Assembly: GCA_945910005.1 (NCBI GenBank)
Contig: OX246740.1
Location: 52,860,526-52,924,525, forward strand
Length of the DNA stretch: 64,000 nucleotides
Direction: 5' to 3'
Origin: Isoperla grammatica
Lineage: Eukaryota; Arthropoda; Insecta; Plecoptera; Perlodidae
The translations under genes and the position numbers were made by a program. Of this stretch, positions 23,821 through 36,500 are shown one piece after another (positions within the stretch are counted from its first letter, which is position 1; every line of letters starts with the position of its first letter). The notes beneath the pieces are model-generated. The model saw only the letters and a list, made by a program, of their open reading frames with translations. It searched no databases and was not told the DNA's origin.

Positions 23821-26800
23821 TTGAAAATACATAATTTATTTCATCAGTTGTGTACACAGTTTATTTATACACATTTAAACGTAAGATAAACACAGGTAAA
23901 GTCACAGCACAATAACCACAGTCTGTCAATAGATTACTTTGTGGACAACGTAACTAATATGTCGGAAACAACTTTCTGTACAAAAATAAATTTTTCAGTA
24001 CAGTTTTAAATGCACAAGTTAGGATATGGTTATGTACATTCTGTATGTGATCTACATTATTTTACTTCCGGCGTGCTAATAGCCGCTGGATTTAATGACA
24101 TTGGATGGGAATTACCATTCAGATCTATTGACTAGATTGATGTTATTAATGCTGGACATCTGAAATATGAAACAACTAGAACTATTTTGAAAATACCTTT
24201 TTAAATGCTTGTTTGTGAACTTGAACCCTAACAATAACACGATCTCCGAGGTTTATTATGCTTTCCTCTCGATCCTTCATTATTGTTTTGGTCGTGGTGA
24301 GATGTAGACATAGATATAGGCCAGTTATAGTTCACAATCTAGAACTCGAAATGCCATTTTGTACTACTAGTAACATTTTTTCAAGGTGATTGTCTGCACT
24401 GTCGAGATTCGCATTCTTATTCAACTTGACTCACCAATTTTTGTCCAGTTACTTGTGTCAATTACTCAAACAGACGCCCATTAAAAGGCATCAATTTCAA
24501 GGGACATAAGAGTTGCGGTTAGTTAATTGTAGGATTTAGACAACAATCAAAAGTAATGATACTACGATGTGTCCTGGAATCTGCACGATGAGAGATCAGC
24601 ATGGCGAGCCAATCAGATAAGTATTTGACAATCTCAATCTAGCTGGCAAGCAACCATGGTGTGCAAAATAGCACTACGTACTGACTGACTAAGAGGGATT
24701 CCAGAACAAAATATTCACTCGGACAACTTTACTTTCTGAAGTGAATCTATCTCGGCTAACTCGTCCACTTAGAAATCTTTCATACAAAGTATGACAATAT
24801 AAAGTATTTTTTAGCTAGTTTTAAAATTGATTTTATTGTACAAAGTAGGTTATCAAACTAGCAAGAGGGGGAGGGGAGGGGGATCAGTGCACCTCCCAGT
24901 GTGTTTCAGTCACAATCAATACGCTTACAAAAGGCAGTGTTTGTAGAACATACATACATACATATATGGATGGAAACCCAAAGACTTAGAAATCCTACAC
25001 CTACTTTTACGATCTCTATTAGTTAGTGTGTCGAGGGGTCGCTCTTCACTGATGTCTTACACAATGTATTGAGCCAATTGAGCAAGTTTATTACTTAAAA
25101 GTCTGGGGAAGAAACTCTTTACTCGGTCCGTGGGTACTCCCGCGTTTAGATTCTAACTCCGTATCATTATCATACATTATTTTACGGCCACTACTTGATC
25201 GGCAAGATTTAAACATTCAGTTTAGTGATGGGAAAACTTGCAATTTGGTCCGATTCAAAAGGTTTATAAAAACAATGGCTTTGGTTGTTTGTTGCACTTG
25301 CACTAGACTCTGGCTTGGTATGGGAGACGACAATGCACGAGTCCCTACACGGACCGGATTGTTTGTTGTGATAAGAGACTTATCGGCTCTAGGTTACTTA
25401 GTTGTGTTTGGGGAACGGAGAAAGGAGACCAACAGTTCACCTGAAACATGGTAGGCAGTCTCACGTGAGAAGTACTTGATACTTACCGATACTTATTACT
25501 TCTATACTTGAATAACTCTTCAATGACCAAAACGTTTCTGCATTTTTAACATTTCACGTAGTGTGTTTCAGGTTAGCTATTGATTTCCTTTCTCCTTTCC
25601 CCAAACACAACTAGTTATCCCCTGATAATACTCGACGTAAACAAAATAAATAACAAACCATTTTTGATTTCATCTCTATACATAATAAAAGAAAATAGAC
25701 AAATGAAGAGAGATACACCTACAAGAATAACTTAATATAATAAATAAATTAATAAAAATCAGTCGACCTACGTATAATGAAAGAACATTGTGCACAACCT
25801 AGGTACCTCACAAAGTAAGAAAATACAATACCACATAAAGTAAACCCTCGTTAATACGACAAGGACGCGAGACTAAACGCCGCAATACGACACCGAGAAC
25901 CGACGGCTTATTTAGGGATCAACTGTTCTAAGCTTGAACAAAACGAAGTGAAACTGCCAACCAAACACAGCCATGACCACACGGTGAACAGGTAGACCTA
26001 TTTTTGTACTATTAATTGATCAATCTACTCGCTTCAAGCTCCACAAAGCTGGGTAAACTGTTGGGTTATCTATCCTTCCCATAACATTGCATTACCCAGC
26101 TGTTATGCCTCTCCTACCATCAATATTCCATTAATTATTTGACTTTTACAGTACTGTACATATATTTTCATAAATCTGTTTCCAATAAATTGGGTCAGAG
26201 GATGGTTAACCACCAATATTCTTGGGCATAGAATTTGCTAATATAGGCTTGTCTTTCTTCCACTTCTTTTTCTTCTTCATCTTTAACATAAATAAATAAA
26301 TCCATAAGACTGTGTGTAAGTCTACCAACTCAGGAAAGTCCCCCCACATGCCATCGGTGCGAGGGTTAACCTTCGTAGATCACTGGTCCGACAAACGTGG
26401 CTTACAAGACCGCGACACTACCACTCGCAGAGCAAACCCGATTCCGTTCTTACGACTAATCACCAGGTACAAATAAATCTACAAAAAAAAAAAGTTAATA
26501 CTTTGCGACAACATTACACGACCAGGGATCTACTTTACATGTGAAAATAGGCACTGATAAGACTTGGAAATCCCCGGCTAACGTTCGACGTATTAGGCAA
26601 CTAGGACCGAGAAGAGTAGGCCCCCGTCATTTGGTTCTGTGGCAGCGATCGTTAAGATTATTGTCCACGTCCCGAGGCTGTGCAAATTGTTTTCGTTGTA
26701 TTCGGAGCTGCCATTGTTCGAGCTAAGCGCAGACAAGCGAGGGCACGTTTACAGAGGCACGTCTTAGTGCAGTCGTCTACTGCTAGGAGGTAGAACGATA

Positions 26801-27373
26801 TTGCTTAGTGGGCCTGGATGGGGTGACTGTGTTCCCATCCATGGCTTGAACCAGCCTTCAGTGCATGGTCTTGTGTTCAGTGATAAACAGAGATACGTAT
26901 TTTTAAAATTAAATATTCGATTTTATCGCATCAAAGTTGCTATTTCAAAATGAACATTTTATCGCACTTATAAAGATGACAATTTTTCAACTATAAGACC
27001 TTGCACATGTGCGACAATGAGTCGAATGAGGGCGTATCCCAATAAATAAAGTCTAAAATGATGTGCACGCAAAAGTATAGAAACACGTATTTTAACATAA
27101 AAATAGCCAAAATAATATTCATAGAAATTAAGTGCAGACAATATGGAATTTTCTGGTTCATCACACTCACTTAACTAAATAGTACATAGCAAATATTTGC
27201 TCATAAAGACTAATTTGGGATTAAATAAAGAAATAGAAAAACTTTTTCATCCTTCAAAATACTATAAAACAGAAAAGGAAAAAGGTTTTTTGTTACGTAA
27301 TACTAAAAGTACGTAGGCTGTCTCTAGTTATCCATAAGAACGGGGAGTGCCACCGTCTACTGTCGAGAGCGCC
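23821..27373 (-). other. Sequence downstream of the GPATCH2L-like stop; possible long 3' UTR
   Basis: No exon of another gene is convincing. On the minus strand, AATAAA hexamers (TTTATT on plus) occur at several places, for example near 25088, 24833 and 23831, so the transcript end cannot be placed. An inverted repeat of about 28 bp (TTAGTTGTGTTTGGGGAA at about 25398, complement at about 25590-25614) lies inside. Confidence 0.35.
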
Positions 27374-27501
27374 CTAGCTGGACTTGTGTCCGTGGTACTT
27401 GGTCCTGGTGGGGGCTTGAACCGAGGACTCCCAATGCATCCCTCGGAGAGTGGGCAGCTCATGCCCGGAGCTGCCCGTGTGTGGAGAGGGAAACATATTT
27501 C
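27374..27501 (-). CDS. GPATCH2L: GPATCH2L-like exon 10 (proposed terminal exon)
   Basis: Acceptor TTGTTTGCAG at 27502-27511, then in the phase set by exon 9 an open run of 42 codons to TAG at 27376-27374: NMFPSPHTGSSGHELPTLRG, then MHWESSVQAPTRTKYHGHKS. It lies 3.7 kb from exon 9 across an intron filled with repeats. Acceptor strength, matching phase and the resulting total of 481 aa support it. The sequence has no recognised homology, so another terminal exon cannot be excluded. Confidence 0.6.
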
Positions 27502-30500
27502 CTGCAAACAAACAATTAACTGTGACTGACTAGTGAAAGTCATGTGTAGGCCGACAAGAATGAGAAAATACGTACTAGCATAATTGAGAGGTACTAGTAG
27601 GCCTACTACTATCAGAACATACTATTTTGATTTATAAATCCAACTAAAATCTAATAGCAAATCTACAATATTATAACATTTTGTAAGTGTCCCATTGAAT
27701 ATACCATGTGCTAGTACTAGGGATGAACATCGATAAAATAAAAACTATCGATAATCGAAAAGATGACTGCATTATCGATCGATAATATCGAACGATAATA
27801 AATTTACAAAATTGAAGTAATCTTTTACAGTTTCAGTGATATGTCGCCTAATCGAGCACATAAGGATATGGCAACATTACTTGGACACATCTGACGTGCC
27901 ACTGCTGAGAGTATAATCACATTTTACGAGGCCCGAGGCCTAGTATTTTGGCAGTATCTTTGAGTATTTCAATACTAGAAAGGTCCGAGAAGAACGAAAT
28001 AATGCTTTACGAACCTGCTTTTTTTTAAATCAGACCATTCGATAATATTTGTATTATCGATTATCGAAATGTTATTGCATATCGAATATCGAACGATAAT
28101 ATCGATTATCGTGTGCATCCCTAGCTAGTACTAATTTATTTCCTACTGAAGTTTATGACTAATTGCTATGTGGAAGAATAGATTACAGAGCAACAAATGG
28201 AGCTTTATCTTTATCCCAATTAAATTAAATTAAAGAGTACCCAAGTATAAAAAATATGATGTGTGTTGTGTTGTACTTACATGTAATGTCAGTGAGTTAC
28301 ACCTAATGCTATGTACAGTGCATATATGTATGTACAAAGCAGGGAGTAACAAGCAGGATATTTTCCAAGCGAATCTTCGTAGTCATGCACAAGTGAAAAA
28401 GCAGCACACACAGACACACAAGCACGTGCATGATGTCGTTAGTAATGTCAGTAATGATGATAAGCGCATGCTATATACTATGCGACATACGTGCTCAATG
28501 TTGTTAGTAAATGTTGAGAAGCACACGCTAAGCACAGGGCTAGCAACAGCGGCATACATGAGTAGTGTTATGAGAAGCACACGCTATGCACAGGGCAAGC
28601 AACAGCGGCATACATGAGTAGTGTTATGAGAAGCACATGCTATGCACAGGGCAAGCAACAGCGGCATACATGAGTAGTGTTATGAGAAGCACCACGTGCT
28701 TAATGCTGTTGTTAGTAATGTTATGAGAAGCACATGCTATGCACAGGGCAAGCAACAGCGGCATGGCATACATGAGTAGTGGCACCTTGTGCTTAATGTT
28801 GTTGTTAGTAATGTTATGAGAAGCACACGCTATGCACAGGGCAAGCAACAGCGGCATACATGAGTAGTGTTATGAGAAGCACCACGTGCTTAATGTTGTT
28901 GTTAGTAATGTTATGAGAAGCACACGCTATGCACAGGGCAAGCAACAGCGGCATACATGAGTAATGTTATGAGAAGCACCACGTGCTTAATGTTGTTGTT
29001 AGTAATGTTATGAGAAGCACATGCTATGCACAGGGCAAGCAACAGCGGCATACATGAGTAATGTTATGAGAAGCACCCCGTGCTTAATGTTGTTGTTAGT
29101 AATGTTATGAGAAGCACCACGTGCTTAATGCTGTTGTTAGTAATGTTATGAGAAGCACACGCTATGCACAGGGCAAGCAACAGCCACATACACGAGTAAT
29201 GTTATGAGAAGCACCACGTGTTTAATGCTGTTGTTAGTAATGTTATGAGAAGCACACGCTATGCACAGGGCAAGCAACAGCCACATACACAAGTAATGTT
29301 ATGAGAAGCACCACGTGCTTAATGTTGTTGTTAGTAACGTGATTTGTAAAGGTGCGTCCATCAATACACCAGGTGCAAATCAGTACAAGCGGAACACACA
29401 TTACGTGCATTATGTTGTAAGTATTAATATTATGTATGAAAGACACACACAAGCACAAGCAGCAGAAAAACATGCATGTGCATTTATGTTGTTAGTAATG
29501 TTTATGTTTTGAGGCAGCAGTAGTAGCACATGATATTGATACGTCAAGCACAGGCAAGCAGTAGTGGAACGCACACACATGCATATGTTTGTATTTGTAT
29601 ACACTAGGGATGACATCGGGTAGTAAAATCTGGATTCGATTCCAGCCCCTCAAGGATTCGGGTAACCCGAATCCTAGAAGTGTAAATCACGTCGCTCAAC
29701 ATGTTATTTGAAGGCCATTGACCGCCCGTGGCAGAAGCTGCCAGCGTGCGTTCTGTCAGCCAGTGATGATGGTCGGTAAGGGGTGGGGGTAGGCCGAGAG
29801 CCAGTGGGAGCACAGGCATACCAGAACTCGCCCGCAGCAATTACACCACATAAAATAGGCTTAGTCTATTTTTAATCAAGCCGATAATGGGTACATAGCG
29901 GAGCGGGAAAGTATTTTAGGAATGGAAACAAGTCATTTTGTTATCACCATTGTTGGCACATTGTTGAAGCATACAACAATTCAACTAAAAATGTACCAGA
30001 ACAAGATTCGAATCCTTAGAACGGATTCGGGTAATTTTTGGATTCGGGTAACCCGGATGCCCGGATACCCGATGTCATCCCTAGTATACACATATGGGAC
30101 TATGTTGATGTAGGCAACAGGTTGATTTTGATGTACGTAACATGATACGACGCTGTGTGATTTCTAATATAATTTGAAGAAATTAAGCTTTTCTAATGAT
30201 GAGAAATTAGGGTAATTTAAAGTTTGGTTCGAAACAATCACAGCAGGTTCTCAAAACCCTAATAATCAACGTAGGCTACCTACAACAATGACTTGAATAT
30301 ACAAATCTATATTTGTGTTAACTATATTGGTGGTTCAGACCCGAGTCCATACATAGCCTGCTGGATGAATCAATCAACACGGACAAGGTCGTCTACTTGA
30401 CCCACCCATCAGGCTGCGATGGCGGCATATTGCCTGACGCAGATAGCGCAACCATAGTTCAGACCCAAGTCCATCACAGCCTGCTGGATGAATCAATCAG

Positions 30501-33500
30501 TACGGACAAGGTCTACTTGACCCACCCATCAGGCTGTGATGGCGGCATATTGCCTGATGAAGATAGCGCAACCATAGTTCGAGCCCAAGTCCATAGCCGG
30601 CCGGAGGCGTAAATCGGCGCTTCGTTCATAGCTGCAGTTATACACCGAGATCTAGGATCTAGGGGTCTGAACGAGGCTGGCGCTGCGAGCGAGAAAAAGT
30701 CACAGTGCAAAGCCCAACGGTCAATTGGGCCGAGGAGACCACTACTACAGTACCGTTCGGGAGAAAATGAAACCTTTCAAGCCAGCCACATGTGCTACGA
30801 TTTCGTACGGAGTCTGTGTACAATAATGAACGAGAACTTTTCTACCGGTATGATCAGGAATGCCCAGGAGAATATACGAAAAACAGATCGAAGGAAGAAG
30901 AAGACGGGGAAGACCAAGGAAGAGATGGAAGGAAATGATTGCTGAAGACTTACAGAAGAGAGGAGAGAACTGGGAGCAAGTAGAGGAAGTACGATTGTGG
31001 GAAGATAGGAAGAGGTGGAAAAATTTGGTTGTGAAAGTGAAACCCAAGCTGACCCTGCCAGAAGCACGAAATGGCAATGGATAACGATGATGATCAGTTA
31101 AGAAGATATCAACACCAACAACACAAGCAGCAGCACACGGTACGTAAATGAGTGCCTACCTGCAGCGGCGGTCTGCGAGTGGCTGCCCGGGTGGAAACTG
31201 GGCGGGGCCAAGACTGTGTTGCCGGCTGCGAGGTTGGGCGGAAGTCTTCTCCGTCGCTTGCACTCGCCCAGGCCGTGGTGCAGACGCAGGCGACCCAGCG
31301 CCACCTGGAGACAGACAACGCACGGCTCGTTCAGTGGGCGCATCTCCATACCATCTACAGACTTGATTGGAACTCGGAACAAGATAAACATGTTCTAGTG
31401 AGGGAAAAGGTACAGAAGGTACCTCAAAGCGACTTATCTACTTTCTCAGGTAAGCTGTCGTCCTTCTGTACCTTTTCCCTCACTAGAACATGTTTATCTT
31501 GTTCTGAGTTCCAATTAACTCAGCCATTTTGGCCTCTCCAAGTACCCATACACTATTTACCTATTTGGTTGTACAAAAACTGAATTTCAGTGGAGGATAT
31601 TACACTGTCGAGATTTTCTTAGTTAAGACACTCCCCTCCTGCTCCCCTTAATCGCTATGTGACCACACCCTACCCCCATGGACAACCCGACAATCGTATC
31701 ATATTTATATTATTTCTAATCAGTCATATTGTTATGCTGGGCGGTGATCACATAACTAGCAGATGTAGCTTCAAACCATGTCAAACTAAAAACACCTGAG
31801 CCCGGATTCACAAGCGGTCCTAAGTCTTTTTTTGGTCTTATCTCTAAGACTGGCCTAACTTTGGATCTATTGTAAAACCAGACCCAGGTCACACGAACAA
31901 GTTACTAATTCCTGGTGAGAACAAGGACATAATGAATATTCCAATAATATGTTTTAAAATTTGTTCTAAGATATTTTCCTGGTTTTACAAAAGGTTCAAA
32001 GTTAGGCCGGTCTTAGAGATAAGACCAAAAAAGGATTTAGGACCTCCTGTGAATCCGGGCCCTGCATTCTAGTACGAGGACGTCGAGTAAGTTGGGGCAC
32101 ACGAACCTGTTCGCCGCGCACCGTGTCCCTCGTCTTGGTGAGGATGGGACAGCCGAGGTCGCTCGTCAGGTCTAGCGAGTACAGATTGGCCAGGTGACAC
32201 AGCTGCTCCCGTTCCCGCCTCTGCATCGGGTGGAGCCTGAAACACGTTGGAAACACGTTCATAAATAAAAATAAAATAAAAAATAAATTCACATTTAGAG
32301 TGTACCCACTCAGTAACAAAACTCATTTGCAGTGGGGGACTTTAATTTTAAGTGACTAAACCAACCCTGTAGGCTCCAAACACCATAGACAAGTGAGCGA
32401 TAACCAATCAAAGATCGATATTTCTAATACGAAATATATTATGAATCAGTGATCGGACAGTGCGAACACCTGCAGACAAATGTCAGAATCAACAAGGCTG
32501 ATTTAGAACAACTTTGAATTTATTGAGTGAAGCACTCAATTGTTGCTAGGACGGCACCAAAGTCACCGTTTACTTATTCCTAAGACAAGAAGTGATGGAA
32601 CTGAATCCTTATTAGAAGTTAAAAAACTTCTGCCTGTACCGGGATTTGAACCCGGGACATCTGAATCAGGACCGTAGAGATACTTGATAAATAGGAACCA
32701 CTAGACTAGGAGAACGGGAAAGATTCCAACAGCGTACCTCGGCCGATTCGAGAAGGCCAAGCAGGGTCAAACAGTTTTTGTATGTTTGTATGGTTTGTAT
32801 GTTTCTGTTTTTTGTATGTTTTGTGTGTTCTACGATGGATGGCACACCTAATTTACTCCGATAAACTGTTGGGTTTGGTAGGGGTATTGAAAGGACATTA
32901 ACATAAGACATGGGAAATTTGAATTGCACAGATAATTTTCCAACAGCTTACCAAGTAGTATGGTGACGGTAAGCCCACGAAGAGAATTATAAGTGTATAA
33001 TTATAAGTCAGGACAGAGAAGGAGGCAGCCTTATATTGGATAGCAGGAAAGTAGAATGGTTGAAGAGGCCAACTCTGCACAGGACAAAAAAAAAAAATAC
33101 CCTATGTTTTTCATTCTTCCTCTATTCTACTTTTTTTTTAATCAAAAATTTGTATTTCATCACGATCAGAAATGAATCAAATCATGTATTCAAGGGATAA
33201 TAAGTTATCTCGTCAAGACGACACATCTAGCGTACCTGAGTTTGGTCTGCTGAGGGTCCTGCAGGAAGCGCGAGAGTTTCTCGTTGGCCGACGTCTGTAT
33301 GCTGAAGCCAGGCCTCTCGTTGCGAACCCTCCGTCTTCCGGCTCGAATCTCTCGACCCGTCTGAAACAACCGTACGATACATCAGAAAACAACAAATCCA
33401 AAGTTCTCATTTTGTTATGAAAAAAAAAAAAATCAATTTCAGCATAACATATAAACTCGAAATAAACGCTTCGTTTCGTCATAAAAAATCAATCGAACGT

Positions 33501-36500
33501 GTTTGTGCACGAAGAAAATGCTTGTTGATGCAACGCACCGGGGCCAGCCAATAACAGCTCCACTGCCGCCTTCTATAGACTTCACTTCATTGTTGTTTGG
33601 GCAACTATGATCGAGACACGGTCCAAGGTGTTTGGACACCGAGTAACTCACCAGGTCGCGCATACAGTCCCCCTGGGTCGCACCGCCGGCCGCCAGGAAC
33701 GTCTGAACGCTCATGTCCTCCTCCTGGTCCGTGTCCGAGGGGAGGCCGTGACCTCCAGGCCAGTCACTCTGCTCGTCGTCACCTGTTGGACAACACACAC
33801 CTGTCGGTGAGAGAGGTGACGAACACAACTACTGTACACTGTATTCTGTACATACGCAATCTTGACGTATGATTTTAGAAAGCAAGATAGGAAACATTAT
33901 TTTACATATTGGCAGCTAGGTGTGTGTATGTGGTAAAACAGAAAATTCTTCTTCTTCTTTCAAACACCCAGAGTTGGAATTTATGCCATTCTCTGCTTAG
34001 TTGCCCAATAAAACTCAATAAAAAGAAAATTCAAAATTCTTAAAAGCAAAATCTCGTCTATTTTTACATTGGATAACAACAACACCGTTTTGAACACCAA
34101 ATACAATGCTCTGCACGGCTCAAACTATAATTTTATTGTAACCTGCCAACCTCTGTACCATCAAAATTCCACACAAAAATATCGAAACAAAACAAACGAG
34201 ACTACTGTATCCTACCTTCTCTGCCCTCGTCGTTTGTGTAGATGCCGGTGTCACTCTCCGAGCTGCTCAGACTGCTGCTGCTCAGGATCTCGCTGTAAAC
34301 AGAGCGACATCACCATCAACACACCTGCACCGTTTTTTCTTCTCCTTTTTTAATGTAACTTTTCATAAATCAAAATGAATTGAGGCTAGCACATCTTTTT
34401 CCGTAAACGTTAATATTTGGGCGATTTTGAGGTTATGGGGGAAACGAGTCGTCATAAGGCACGCGTAAACATATACGCGTAAGGTACTAGTAGGCCTAAA
34501 CATTTAAGTGCACTCACCACTGTAGACTGTCGGACGGGCTACAGTCCATGCGGGTGTCCTCGGAGGGCAACACGATCACCTTGTGACAGTTCTTGGAGCA
34601 TCCACCGGCGGTCACGTCCGAACACTCCGAGCTCCTCTCGCGTAGGCTGCGTTTGCGCTTGCCGCACAACAGGCTGCTGAATCTGGAATGTGTAACGAAG
34701 GCTGTGAGAACTACATACTATGTCTAGTCAATACGAGTTTCGTTAATGGTATTATTACCGTCGGGCCAGAAGTCTTGGGGCTTTGCGGTACGTGCACTGC
34801 AGGCCTACGTACAAATTGTAACCACAATGAATTGACAGGGTCTGCAAGAGGCTAAAAATAGACACAGCCAACTTGTAATTTGAAGTTAATTTTACAGGCT
34901 AGATAAATCTAAAACATTTACTAGAGTTCCCTTCAATGCCAGGCACTACTGAAGGATGCACTTTCTGGCATATAAGAGAAAGCCAAAGAACAAAAACAAA
35001 ACTAGGCCTATTTGTTCACACACTTTTAAACAAAAGTTGAAATCTCATTCAAAAGTGGTATTGGTATTGAGTTTCAACAAATTGGAGTCACTGCTCTCAG
35101 ATGTTATCACTTACAATTTGAACACTGTTGATTAGGTAACTTAAAAATCGTTATTTTTATGTTTAACCAACCCACGTTCGAGCGAATACGACTCTCGTTC
35201 ACGATGGCTAGTCTCCATTTCGTTCTCACCTGTTCTCGCAGTTGGGCGCGTGCCGCAGTATCCGCTTCTTCTTGGCGCTGGCCGTGACCTGTACGGCCGG
35301 CAACACGGCGCGGGACGTGGAAGCGTGATCGGAAACGGGAGTGTCCACCGCGATGCGCTTCAGCTTGCGCTTCCTGCAACACAATTCACGGGTGAGTGAG
35401 CACATCCAGGTTATGTACCCGTTATGCACTGACCTAACAGCCAAGCGTGTTTCGTAACCAACACGTTGGAAAAACATTTGAGATGGTATGTAGTAAAAAA
35501 AAAAAATTAATTATGGTATACTTAGAACTTGTGAATTACGCAAATAGTAAATTTATTGAAACGGCTGTAATTGCTTAAATGGTAAGAAGCAGAAACTACT
35601 CTCTCTGCCATAACACTCACAGCAGCAAACCACGTGTTAATCCTATCTACACATAAGTTGTAGCGCTTTCTCCACCAAACATTGCAAACAAATGTAGCCC
35701 AATATATATATATGATAGGTAGAAGGATAGACCCCAACAGCTTACCTGAATTGTAGACCGTGGTGGTATAGAGATAAAGACAGGAGAGCTACGAAGATGG
35801 GAGTTGGCCCATCAGTGGATAACTAAATCTCGCACTCCACCCAACTTAAACATCCGGTGAAGAGGAACTATGTCCCTGCTTCCCCCACCACCTTCCTAGC
35901 CTCCCAACCCCTTCTTTCTGCCACTCTCCCCCTCCCCCCCCCCCAACAGCCAATAGGGCCAGCTAGTTTAGTTCATAGGTTAGGTTAGTTAGTCAGTAGT
36001 CTTCTTACTCCCGAGTGATCAAGGTCTTGTACCGAAACGTCTCAGAAAACTTGTGTTGTCCTTTATATATGTTGTCTTTATCTCTATACCACCACGGTCT
36101 AGAATTCAGGTAAGCTGTTGGGGTCTATCCTTCTACCTATCATATTACTAGCCTTTTGGCCTCTCTTTAATCCAATATATATATATATTTAGATAGATAG
36201 ATATAGGCTTAGGCTACCTATAATGTAATGAGAGCACAGTTAATTTTTAACAATTTTCAACAACGCGGGATTTAAACACAACAAGGAGTACGATCGTTAC
36301 CTGCGAGTGCTCGGGTGGATGGGCGAGAAGTTCTCGTTGAACGAGTCCGACTCGATGTTGCCGTGGAGATGCGCGATGCGTCTGCCCTGGAGACTGAACT
36401 GGGCCAACTGTCTCTGGACGGCGGTCGAGCTAACCTCGTCAGAGTCGCTCTGGTGTAACGACGACAGGCCTTTGTCCTGAGAGAGGGCGACGTCGCCGAT

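Noticed and set aside
28261..29616. Several 65-118-aa frames
   Set aside because: They follow the irregular minisatellite and its low-complexity flanks.
31152..31583. 143-aa plus-strand frame
   Set aside because: Antisense of exon 9 of the GPATCH2L-like gene plus hairpin sequence; the minus strand has matching phase and family motifs.
32632..32715. A tRNA gene on the minus strand
   Set aside because: A and B boxes are present, but the acceptor stem does not pair and the sequence continues into a repeated SINE body.
33597..33872. 91-aa and 67-aa plus-strand frames
   Set aside because: Antisense of exon 6, which carries the GDDEQSDW family motif on the minus strand.
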